39,385 bases of DNA from Deltaproteobacteria bacterium (GTDB lineage Bacteria; Myxococcota; SpSt-1050): positions 1 through 39,385 of the forward strand of contig JAOAFA010000025.1 in the NCBI GenBank assembly GCA_026416535.1, given 5' to 3'. A model generated the notes under the pieces. The model was not told where the DNA came from. It saw only the letters and a program-made list of their open reading frames with translations, and made no database searches. Made by a program: the position numbers and the translations under genes. The first letter of the stretch is position 1, and each line of letters begins with the position of its first letter. Below are positions 9,180 through 17,212 of the stretch, one piece after another.

Positions 9180-10069
9180 TGTACGATTTAATAGTTTCAA
9201 ATTCGAATTTTTTGATGATAGCCAAGATATTTGCATTCGTTGTAGGAACGTTTATCGGTTCTTTCCTCAATGTGTGTATCTGTAGGATTCCATATAGGAA
9301 ATCTATTTTATACCCTCCTTCGAGATGTTTTTTATGTCTTACTCCAATAAAATGGTATCACAATATACCTATTGTGAGCTACTTTATACTTGGTGGCAGA
9401 TGCAACTCTTGTCATCAGAGTTTTTCAATAAGATACGTAGTAATAGAATTGATGATGGGTCTAATTTCATTGTCTCTATTTATTAACACATCAGATTTCT
9501 ATAGCTATTTTGTCTTGATTTATTTTATGGGCGCTGCAATAGTGTTGAGTTTTATAGATATTGATCATTGGCTTTTGCCAGATAGGATAACAATACCTTC
9601 TATATTTATGGGTATATTATTTTCTATCTTCATTTTTTCATTACCTTCTGGCAGTTACATTGATTTTAAGTCTTCCATAGCAGGTGCCTTTATAGGGTTT
9701 TCAGTATTGTTTTTTCTGGGTTTTGTTGCATCAAAGATACTGAATAAAGAGGCGTTGGGAGGCGGTGATATTAAGTTCATGGCGATGATCGGGGCATTTC
9801 TTGGATGGAAATCATTTGTCCCTATTCTGCTAATGGCAGCACTCCAGGGGACCGTGTTTGGTATATTCCAATTGATTTATTACAAACTCGGAAATAGGGT
9901 TGTCTTATTAAACAATAATGGTATTTATTCTGTATTCAAAGATAGGTCAGATGCCTTTAATCCTACTCCACATCATATTCCTTTTGGACCCTTTTTGGGT
10001 CTAGCAGCTTACGAATACATTATATTTGGCAATAAGCTGATTAATGTCATATTTGGATTGAACTTTTAA
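9179..10069 (+). CDS. pilD: Prepilin peptidase / N-methyltransferase PilD
   Basis: Bifunctional A24 aspartyl protease that cuts type IV prepilin leaders and methylates the new N terminus. The 296-residue protein has the cytoplasmic tetracysteine loop (CFLC and CNSC, about residues 46-76) and about seven to eight membrane segments. The two catalytic aspartates lie in FIDIDHWLLPDRI (about 120-133) and GGGDIKFMAMIG (about 195-205). The ATG overlaps the pilR stop by one base, indicating translational coupling. It is the last gene of the pilus operon and converges on comF, 22 bases away. A second, shorter A24 peptidase is encoded at 14594-15058. Confidence 0.95.
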   Translation: MYDLIVSNSNFLMIAKIFAFVVGTFIGSFLNVCICRIPYRKSILYPPSRCFLCLTPIKWYHNIPIVSYFILGGRCNSCHQSFSIRYVVIELMMGLISLSLFINTSDFYSYFVLIYFMGAAIVLSFIDIDHWLLPDRITIPSIFMGILFSIFIFSLPSGSYIDFKSSIAGAFIGFSVLFFLGFVASKILNKEALGGGDIKFMAMIGAFLGWKSFVPILLMAALQGTVFGIFQLIYYKLGNRVVLLNNNGIYSVFKDRSDAFNPTPHHIPFGPFLGLAAYEYIIFGNKLINVIFGLNF

Positions 10070-10091
10070 GGACTATGGAGTTGAGTCAGAG

Positions 10092-10880
10092 TCATTCTCC
10101 TCTTGCTAAAACAAACAGATCAACAGACCTTGCCCCTTTGTCTTTTAGAAGCTCTGCACATAGTGAGGCCGTAGTACCAGTGGTAAAAACATCATCTACG
10201 AGCAGTATCTTCTTATCTTCGAGTTCTTTTCTATAATTATCTTGTATTGCAAAAGAGCCTCTTATGTTTCTGAGACGTTCTTCCCTCTTTAAGCCGACTT
10301 GTGCCCTTGTATATTTGACTTTCTTTAATATATTGTATCTCACAGGGATTGAAAGAATATTTGAGATTAGATCTGCTATGTAGGCTGTAGGTGAAAACCC
10401 TCGCATAAAGATCTTTAGGAAATGTATTGGAACGGGGACTATAAAATCCAACTTTAGCTCTAAAATCTCTTTGTATAAGAGGTTTATAGATTCCAAGGTT
10501 AGCCTTCGACCAGCGAATAAGTTGTGGTCATATTTGAATGCCGCAATTGAATCACTTATTGCTCCTCCATATATAAAACGGTAAATGGTTCTGTCAAAAG
10601 GTTTGGGATTTTTTACGCAGTCGCCGCACTTTGATTCACCTGTCTTTCCATAATGCCTTGTCCCACACATTGGGCAAAAATTCTCTCCTCTCTCCTCAAC
10701 AGTATCTCCACAAATTTCACAGAAAATGCCTAGTTTGAGTTTGGAATGCTCCATAATATATTTTTTGCAACTCACACATCTAAGTGGATAGATAAATTCA
10801 AGTAGATCTCCTGCTAAGTCTAGCAGTTTAAAATATTTTTTATTAAGATTTGCAATTTTGCCCTTTGAACTATCATTCAT
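10092..10880 (-). CDS. comF: ComF-family phosphoribosyltransferase-like protein
   Basis: ComF/GntX family: an N-terminal zinc-ribbon-like half followed by a type I phosphoribosyltransferase fold. Four CxxC pairs in the first 90 residues (CVSC, CEIC, CPMC, CGDC) look metal binding. Then come FKYDHN, the VPVPIHFLKIFMRGF segment, and the PRPP-binding loop ILLVDDVFTTGTT near the C terminus. ComF proteins are tied to natural transformation and DNA processing in several bacteria, though the biochemistry is unsettled. I choose ATG 10880 (262 residues) over an upstream TTG at 10904; an AAGG lies 9 bases before the ATG. It is the last gene of the cpaA-type operon, which fits a role with pili in DNA uptake. 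Confidence 0.88.
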   Translation of the reverse strand: MNDSSKGKIANLNKKYFKLLDLAGDLLEFIYPLRCVSCKKYIMEHSKLKLGIFCEICGDTVEERGENFCPMCGTRHYGKTGESKCGDCVKNPKPFDRTIYRFIYGGAISDSIAAFKYDHNLFAGRRLTLESINLLYKEILELKLDFIVPVPIHFLKIFMRGFSPTAYIADLISNILSIPVRYNILKKVKYTRAQVGLKREERLRNIRGSFAIQDNYRKELEDKKILLVDDVFTTGTTASLCAELLKDKGARSVDLFVLARGE

Positions 10881-10928
10881 AGTAAAATGCCTTGATGCCT
10901 GCAAGCATGGTGTTATAAAAACCAGTAA

Positions 10929-12392
10929 TTACTTTTTTATTATATATACAACTCCTACGATCATCCCGATAATGCAAGCCGCTACTAAAAGTGGATGTAA
11001 TTTAACACCTTCTCCTTCTAAAAGGATGTTGAAGATTTCAGCTACAATTAGAGTTATTATCTCAAATACTAGAACGAATGATGTCACAATGACAATAGAT
11101 TGCAGTGTATTTGGTGGCTCTTCCATTGAGACCTTGGGAGGATTTTTTACATAGTCGTTAATAGTCTCTGATTTTATAGCCTCGCCCTGATCATCTATAG
11201 TCTCACCTGATTTGACTACTGTATCGTTTATGTTGCTATTATAATTATAAACATCTGAATTCCTATCGAATCTAATCCCTGATATAGAATTTTGATAAAT
11301 CTGGCAATTCTCAATGGTCGTGCAACTAGCATCGGAGACTATTATCCCATATCCTATATTATGGTGAATACTACTGTTTTTCATATTTGAGCAAGAGTTG
11401 TAACTTATGATTACTCCACTTCTCTTATTATAAGATATCTCGCTACTATCAGAAAAGAGGTTAGCATCATTTATAAGTCTTATACCGGTATTCTCTCCAT
11501 CAACTACGTAGCTATGGATTAAAAATAGAGTTGCCCAATCTCTTACGATAATGGATGAATCTAAGCATGTGCTTACTATTGAATTTTCAAGCACGCACTT
11601 TGAATCATCTGAGATGACTAAACCAGATTTTAAGCATCTATTTATAACTGAATTTTCTATTCGCAGATCAGATTTCTTGCCATATACGAAAATACCAGAT
11701 AGTGTTGCACCAATTATCTTACAATTTTTAATGACTACTTTTGAGTTTACAACCTCAATTATATTGCATCTGTCGTATTCAGTTCTGCTCATACCTTCTA
11801 ATGTGAGATTTTCCAAAACGACCCCTTCTGTATCTACAATAGTAAAAACTGGTGATGTATCGCATTGCATGATTACCTTATCATTTGCTACTCCGTATAT
11901 TCTTACTGGTTTTTTTATTCTGAAATGTCCATAATGTACTCCTGGGAGGAGTTCAATCTCTCCTTGGGGTTCAACATCTCTTATTGCGTTGTAAATTGAA
12001 TCGTAAAATTCACCTTCTAAGGACCTGCCTACAGTAATCTTCTTTGAAGGGAATACAAGGTTAATATCTCCTATTGATTTAGGATTTAAAATTCCAAGTG
12101 CATATGCCCATGTATTTATGATCCAACGCGCCGTCTCCTCAGGGATGTTCATCCTGACTATGAGCCTTGATATTATTATCCTATTAATTATCTCAATTTC
12201 GTATTTGTGTCTCAGATTTAATAACTCTTCCACCACTCCATATTCTAACGCCTTATTCAAGAGAAGAAATTCCTTTCTAATAGCTCCATATTTTTTTGAT
12301 AGTAACTCTATACATCTATCAACTTTTGTTACCTCTGCAATCCCATTCTCATCTACTATCTCTTTTAGTAGATTTTTAATTGAGGAGTTCAT
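10929..12392 (-). CDS. Membrane-anchored right-handed beta-helix protein
   Basis: The 487-residue protein has three parts. Residues 1-100 form an alpha-helical module ending ETARWIINTWAYALGI, which resembles an N-terminal module I recall from multidomain proteins ending AARWAVxxWAxALG; its role is unclear. Residues about 130-410 are a right-handed parallel beta-helix of NosD/pectate-lyase type. Rungs of 22-24 residues with ENS, NxxSGI and VxNCxI turns open with LPGVHYGHFRIKKPVRIYG. Two hydrophobic helices lie at about 430-452 and 466-485, with no N-terminal signal peptide, so the helix probably faces the cytoplasm. Its ATG overlaps the stop of the upstream Cys-repeat lipoprotein gene by one base. 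No catalytic residues are recognisable. Scaffold, ligand binding or carbohydrate recognition are all possible. Confidence 0.8.
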   Translation of the reverse strand: MNSSIKNLLKEIVDENGIAEVTKVDRCIELLSKKYGAIRKEFLLLNKALEYGVVEELLNLRHKYEIEIINRIIISRLIVRMNIPEETARWIINTWAYALGILNPKSIGDINLVFPSKKITVGRSLEGEFYDSIYNAIRDVEPQGEIELLPGVHYGHFRIKKPVRIYGVANDKVIMQCDTSPVFTIVDTEGVVLENLTLEGMSRTEYDRCNIIEVVNSKVVIKNCKIIGATLSGIFVYGKKSDLRIENSVINRCLKSGLVISDDSKCVLENSIVSTCLDSSIIVRDWATLFLIHSYVVDGENTGIRLINDANLFSDSSEISYNKRSGVIISYNSCSNMKNSSIHHNIGYGIIVSDASCTTIENCQIYQNSISGIRFDRNSDVYNYNSNINDTVVKSGETIDDQGEAIKSETINDYVKNPPKVSMEEPPNTLQSIVIVTSFVLVFEIITLIVAEIFNILLEGEGVKLHPLLVAACIIGMIVGVVYIIKK

Positions 12393-14581
12393 TATTTGCC
12401 TACTGGAACACAGATGTAATTTTGATTTATCTCCGAACAGATGTTGGTCGGTGGAGAGCAGTCTAAAGGGTTATTTATATCGCATGGCTTTGTGCAAAAC
12501 GACCTCTCTCCGTCATTATAACAGAATAGATTGTATGCACAATCTAACCAGCCTGATGGACAAGGGTCGCCCAGACCACCCCGTTTTTTATCGGGCCTGC
12601 ACCCCATAAAGTATATCTCACTCCCATTAGAAAGGCGTGAGTGAGCCACATCACACTTCATATTATGGTCGCAATCTAAATCTGAGAGACAATACTTTGT
12701 GCATATTGCGTCATCGCTACATAGATCACTCGCACACTTTGGTTCAAGTGTCTGCGGATTGCAGGTCGAACCGAAGGGTTGACCATTTGGTAATGGCAAC
12801 ATACAAGCGTTCTTCTCATATATTCCATCGAACGAGATAAATCTACGGCAGATCTCAGGAGCAGTACAGTCCTTATCAGTTACGCAGCTCTTTAGAGAAC
12901 CATATCTTAACCTACAGGTAAGAGTAAATCTAAGAGATGAATCTGGCATCTTGAGAGGTGAGTAATCACATCGATAAACATTGGACCCACAGTCTGATGT
13001 AGATTTACAGAATTTATCACAATAATTGTAATAAGTGCACATGTTATTTTTACACCAAGGATTTCCTGTAATAAATGAACAATTCTCAAGAGGATAATTA
13101 CCCTCCATCCCCTCTCTACAAGATATCCTATATAGTTTGTTCTCATCTATGGATAGAGAGCATACTTCTGTATTTTTGCAGTCTGAGTCATATATACATT
13201 CTCTTACTTGCATTATTGGGAGACAAAGCATTTTTCCGGTCAAATATAAATCGTCCTTTCTGCACTCATAACCGTCTATGCAATCTTCTGAAGATAGACA
13301 CTCCTTAGTGCAGATAGGTGATGGCTTGTTGGGGTCATCGTTTAGGCAGAAGAGTCCTTCTCTACAACTGAGATTTTCGTTACATAGATCACCGATTCTT
13401 CCATAGGTGTAATATCGTGCTATGCAACCCTTTAAGGAAACTTTGTTTCCGTTTATGTCAAACTTTAAGCCTTCACATATGTAACCTCTTGGGCAATCCT
13501 GATCTCTCTCACAAGGTTTACTGCACACTTTATTCTCTGGGCATAGGTTTGTTTTACAGTCTCCGTGTTGCTCGCATGAGTATCCCAGGTCCACTCCATC
13601 AGCAAATGACTGACTGCAATAAGAACCTGCACTATCTTGAGAATCGGCGATGAATATACAGGATTCACGCTTATTGTAATCACAGTCAGCGTCCTTTTTA
13701 CATGACACGCCTGTGTATACAGCCTTTTTCTTCTTGCAGACCCTCATCCCCTGACTATATATGGCACACGTATAATTGTATGGACAGATGGAGCTATCCT
13801 GAGTGCATTCGACTGAGCAATAATAATTGCCATCATCATAAATACAAATCCCATTTTCACAGATTAACTCTTCCAATACATCACCATTACTAAATCCAGC
13901 ATCTGGCAGGCAGGATTTACCTATTTCTCCCATTCCTTTCCTTTTACATTCGTTTGTGTTTTTATTGCAGTAGAATCCTTGAGGACAGTCTAAATCTGAG
14001 TAACAAGGTGGATACCTACATCCCTCAGGATTTTTACACAATCCGTTTACACATATAGCACAACCACCGCAATCTTTGTTGTCTGAACACATTGAACCGG
14101 TGCATCCTTCTATTGGTACACATAACCCGCTTATGCAATTCATGCAGTAAGGACAGTCGGCTATTGTTGAGCACATAAATAGTGAATAGGGACATCCATA
14201 TTCTTCTGAACATCTATTTGATATACAATGACCACAAACCCCACACTCTTTATCTGATTCACATCTATTTTTGTCTCCAACAAACACACACATTGGAGGA
14301 CTACCTAAACAACTGTAGTTATTTGGACAATCTGTATCTTTTGAGCAGTTATAGGTACAATACCCATAATCTTTGTCTGGACCTTTTACGCATATTCCTG
14401 ACAGACACGAATTATTCTCGGTACAAACATTCCCAACAACTTGTACGCACTGCCCATTGTAAAGGCAATTCCCGGGCATACAAATGGATTTTTCGCAGAA
14501 GAACTCATTCTCACAAGAGTGACAGGAGATGAGTATATAAAAAACACATGAAAAGGCAGATGTAATGAGTAGGTACCTCAT
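12392..14581 (-). CDS. Large cysteine-repeat surface lipoprotein
   Basis: The 729-residue protein starts with a lipoprotein-type signal (hydrophobic 3-19, lipobox LISC with Cys20). The rest is a run of cysteine-rich modules of about 40-50 residues with the pattern Cx4-7DC-x5-8-C-x4-10-C, for example SDLDCPQGFYC and SSEDCIDGYEC. A hand count gives about 97 cysteines (13%). The pattern resembles Dickkopf-type and EGF-like repeats seen in myxobacterial secreted proteins and implies many disulfides. An AGGAG 9 bases before the ATG overlaps the upstream peptidase stop. Flanked by a prepilin peptidase and a membrane beta-helix protein, it may be an adhesin or stalk, but no enzyme or binding domain is recognisable. 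Confidence 0.88.
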   Translation of the reverse strand: MRYLLITSAFSCVFYILISCHSCENEFFCEKSICMPGNCLYNGQCVQVVGNVCTENNSCLSGICVKGPDKDYGYCTYNCSKDTDCPNNYSCLGSPPMCVFVGDKNRCESDKECGVCGHCISNRCSEEYGCPYSLFMCSTIADCPYCMNCISGLCVPIEGCTGSMCSDNKDCGGCAICVNGLCKNPEGCRYPPCYSDLDCPQGFYCNKNTNECKRKGMGEIGKSCLPDAGFSNGDVLEELICENGICIYDDGNYYCSVECTQDSSICPYNYTCAIYSQGMRVCKKKKAVYTGVSCKKDADCDYNKRESCIFIADSQDSAGSYCSQSFADGVDLGYSCEQHGDCKTNLCPENKVCSKPCERDQDCPRGYICEGLKFDINGNKVSLKGCIARYYTYGRIGDLCNENLSCREGLFCLNDDPNKPSPICTKECLSSEDCIDGYECRKDDLYLTGKMLCLPIMQVRECIYDSDCKNTEVCSLSIDENKLYRISCREGMEGNYPLENCSFITGNPWCKNNMCTYYNYCDKFCKSTSDCGSNVYRCDYSPLKMPDSSLRFTLTCRLRYGSLKSCVTDKDCTAPEICRRFISFDGIYEKNACMLPLPNGQPFGSTCNPQTLEPKCASDLCSDDAICTKYCLSDLDCDHNMKCDVAHSRLSNGSEIYFMGCRPDKKRGGLGDPCPSGWLDCAYNLFCYNDGERSFCTKPCDINNPLDCSPPTNICSEINQNYICVPVGK

Positions 14582-14593
14582 TGATTGTTACTC

Positions 14594-15058
14594 CTAAGTT
14601 ATAAAATTATAGCCATATGTAATAAGGACTGCAAGAGTCATGGGGGGACCAAATGGGATAAAGATACTCTCCTGCATCTGAAATCTCTCTGCCTTTTTCA
14701 GTCTAAATCTTACGAGCAATGCGAGGGCGAAGATACCACCTATAATAGCTGAGATAATAACCCAATTTATAATTAATGGATAACCCATGATAGCGCCTAT
14801 AGCTGCAGCAAATTTAACATCACCCGCTCCAAAGCCACCAAAAAAGAAGATGATTAAATAGATTCCGAACGCTATGCAAAATCCCATTATACTTGCGATA
14901 AGACCGTCAACCCCTGAGTTTATCGACCAGATCAAAATGCCTAAAAGGATAGATGGATATGTCAATAGATTGTAGATTTTCCTCTCCCTAAAATCAGTGA
15001 TTGCTGCTATAGTTCCAATAACCATGAGGCAAGAGAATTTTGTGAATTCAAACATCAT
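14594..15058 (-). CDS. CpaA/TadV-type prepilin peptidase (A24, short form)
   Basis: Short A24 aspartyl protease lacking the N-terminal methyltransferase domain, like CpaA/TadV of tight-adherence pili. The two catalytic aspartates sit in AAITDFRERKIYN and GFGAGDVKFAAAIG, spaced as in the family. Five or so membrane segments follow. A TTG at 15094 also opens the frame, giving 166 residues. I prefer the ATG at 15058 (154 residues), since the TTG is part of a good -35 hexamer and has no Shine-Dalgarno. First gene of a four-gene minus-strand operon with the Cys-repeat lipoprotein, beta-helix protein and comF. No Tad ATPase or pilin lies nearby, so its substrate is unknown. Confidence 0.88.
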   Translation of the reverse strand: MMFEFTKFSCLMVIGTIAAITDFRERKIYNLLTYPSILLGILIWSINSGVDGLIASIMGFCIAFGIYLIIFFFGGFGAGDVKFAAAIGAIMGYPLIINWVIISAIIGGIFALALLVRFRLKKAERFQMQESIFIPFGPPMTLAVLITYGYNFIT

Positions 15059-15065
15059 TATTATG

Positions 15066-15094
15066 ATAATATTAAAATTTGTCAGATCAGTCAA
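15066..15094 (-). promoter_or_regulatory. Candidate promoter giving a nearly leaderless cpaA-type mRNA
   Basis: On the minus strand TTGACT (15089-15094) is followed after 17 bases by TATTAT (15066-15071). The expected transcription start falls about one base from the ATG at 15058, so the message would have almost no leader. This agrees with the lack of a Shine-Dalgarno ahead of that ATG. Confidence 0.45.
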
Positions 15095-15156
15095 ATAGAA
15101 TAAGGCTTTTTGCTAGGTAGTAGCGGGCCAGATCCATTCATTTAAGTTGTTAAGTC

Positions 15157-15184
15157 AATCTATAACTGAGGGAAGATATGTCAA
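15157..15184 (-). promoter_or_regulatory. Alternative upstream promoter for the cpaA-type operon
   Basis: On the minus strand a consensus TTGACA (15179-15184) is followed after 16 bases by TAGATT (15157-15162). It would give a leader of about 90 bases before the ATG at 15058. It competes with the closer candidate at 15066-15094; both may work. The 158 bases from 15095 to 15252 contain nothing else recognisable. Confidence 0.4.
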
Positions 15185-15252
15185 CTTTCTCCTCTAAGAT
15201 ACTAACATAGAATGATTAAAATCCAAAAAAATGTCTGCTTTTCGCAACAATT

Positions 15253-16992
15253 TTACTTATATCTCAAATATCTCCCGAGGTAATAAGCAAACCTTAGATC
15301 AACTCCTGACAGAACTCTTGTTCCATCTCCACCTCCATTAGGTATATAGGGATTTGTACGCCAGTGAAAATTGGAGGGTGGTCTGACCCTCATTGGTATG
15401 GGTTCTTCTGTTATCAAATCTCCATTTCTGCCTTTGTATCCGATTACAGTTACCACTGTCCCATCGATAAGGACACAAGTACCTGATTTGATTTCTTCTT
15501 CATCACAGTTTTCAATTCTGTTGTCAAAGAATGGAGTGTCAGGAAATTCTATTAGGGTTTCTAAACCTCTCTCTATTGCATCCTTTTGATAGAATCCATT
15601 TGGTTTTGAATATATGCTTCCTCCTGTCTTTGAGTAGGCGTAGATGACATCAAAAAGTGTTTGCTTCATCTCTATGGGTTGTCTATCACTATTTGGAACA
15701 TTATATATCTGGAGTTCGATTGCTTTTGTAATCTCTTTTCTCACATCTTCTATGGGAATATATCGTATTGCCAAAAATGAGGATATCATAACCATGTTGT
15801 AGTTTGAAAAATTTGATACAAGACCCATATTAATAAATTTCATTTCTTCAGATGCTATCTTGTGGAGCCTCCTCTTGTTTACTAATACCTTTTGCAAGTA
15901 CTCATGTGCCTCTTTGTCTTCTGAGACATAGGCATAGGCGGCTACAATCCCTAATGCCATTGTGGCATAAAATCCATTGTTGAGTCCTGGGATATATGTC
16001 CCATCTACATTATTCTCATTTATATAGCCGTGTAGAGGAGTTCTTCCATCGGCGTCTAAAAATTCCAGGTCATACCCACTCTCCCTTTTTCTTCTGAGTA
16101 CCTCTCCTACGGATTTTGCATATCCTCTTAATTGTTCTTTGATCTCCTTTTCAAAGGATGGATCATCATTAATAACCTCTTTCACAATAGCCATAGCAAG
16201 TGCCCACCCGAGCATCATATCTCTTGAGATCGAGTCCTCCCAAACTAAGTGTGGATATCTACCACTCAGATCCTCTCGCCAAGTGCCATTATTTTTTTCA
16301 TATGGTAAGGGGATGCCATTGTTATCAAAGAGCGGGAGGGTCTCTATTCTCTTCCCAATACCAGGTACCATCCTATTTGCAAATCCACGTGCTACAACTC
16401 CATGTGTAGCTGGAATAGAAAATGCTATTAACAAAGCCTCAATAGACCTCTTTAATTGTTCTTTGGCGATCATGACCTCTTTACAGTCTGCCCCAGAATC
16501 TCTTAGAATTGCATATCTCATAGCATCGGCTGCTATGCCAGCCCCAGCGTATAACCCTGCGCTCTTATCCCAACCCTCTATTATATCGGTAACTTTAAGC
16601 CCATTCTCGAATTCATTTAGATCCCAACCCTCATATTCAAATAAAAATTTTTTTAATTTTTCCCGCTTATCGAAAGAGGAATTGGATATGGTTAGTTCCG
16701 TATTAGAGCCATGTGCAAAGGTAACAAATGTGTGGAAGAACCTATCATATCTCCTAACCTTGTCTGCTAATGATTTGTTGAAACCCTCTTCGAATTCAGA
16801 TGGTATAAGATGATGTCCATAAAATACATTGCTCCCACACTCTGGGAATTTAATGATTCCTCCAGCATCCGATGTGTCTCCATATGTATCATGTAGATTT
16901 TCCAAGGTGGGAGTATCCATGACCTCAAGTCCCCTCTCGCTACAAGAAAATAATAAGAGCAATAGATTAATGAGGAATAGTATCTTAATCAT
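15253..16992 (-). CDS. Large predicted lipoprotein of unknown function, helical-barrel-like
   Basis: From the ATG at 16992 the protein has 579 residues and begins with a clear lipoprotein signal (lipobox LFSC, Cys17). A GGAGGTG lies 6 bases upstream. The frame extends to a TTG at 17007, but that codon overlaps this ribosome site. The mature part is helix-rich, with recurring segments such as GLYAGAGIAADAMRYAIL, WEDSISRDMMLGWALAMAIV, NGFYATMALGIVAAYAYV and VDLRFAYYLGRYLRY. This pattern resembles an alpha/alpha-toroid of glycan-active enzymes, but I see no defining active-site motif. I do not recognise the family. It is alone between the cpaA-type operon and the divergent deoxyhypusine-synthase-like gene. 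Confidence 0.82.
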   Translation of the reverse strand: MIKILFLINLLLLLFSCSERGLEVMDTPTLENLHDTYGDTSDAGGIIKFPECGSNVFYGHHLIPSEFEEGFNKSLADKVRRYDRFFHTFVTFAHGSNTELTISNSSFDKREKLKKFLFEYEGWDLNEFENGLKVTDIIEGWDKSAGLYAGAGIAADAMRYAILRDSGADCKEVMIAKEQLKRSIEALLIAFSIPATHGVVARGFANRMVPGIGKRIETLPLFDNNGIPLPYEKNNGTWREDLSGRYPHLVWEDSISRDMMLGWALAMAIVKEVINDDPSFEKEIKEQLRGYAKSVGEVLRRKRESGYDLEFLDADGRTPLHGYINENNVDGTYIPGLNNGFYATMALGIVAAYAYVSEDKEAHEYLQKVLVNKRRLHKIASEEMKFINMGLVSNFSNYNMVMISSFLAIRYIPIEDVRKEITKAIELQIYNVPNSDRQPIEMKQTLFDVIYAYSKTGGSIYSKPNGFYQKDAIERGLETLIEFPDTPFFDNRIENCDEEEIKSGTCVLIDGTVVTVIGYKGRNGDLITEEPIPMRVRPPSNFHWRTNPYIPNGGGDGTRVLSGVDLRFAYYLGRYLRYK

Positions 16993-17149
16993 GGATTTCA
17001 CCTCCAAACTAAAAATAGCATTTTTATAAATTTATTCAAATCTAAAAACCTTGGAGACGAGATCCGTTGGAAGATTAGTAAAATAGTGTTCTGTGTCCGA
17101 TAAGGTTATAAAGTACTTGATAGATAAGCGGTTAGCGTCTATAAAATTC

Positions 17150-17178
17150 TTGACAAGGATTTTTATGTTATTTATAAA
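17150..17178 (+). promoter_or_regulatory. Strong sigma-70 promoter for the deoxyhypusine-synthase-like gene
   Basis: TTGACA (17150-17155), a 17-base spacer and TATAAA (17173-17178) make a near-consensus promoter. Transcription would start near 17185, leaving a leader of about 28 bases that contains GAAGGG ahead of the ATG at 17213. Confidence 0.7.
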
Positions 17179-17212
17179 AAATTTTCAATGGGTTATTTGA
17201 AGGGAAAATACT

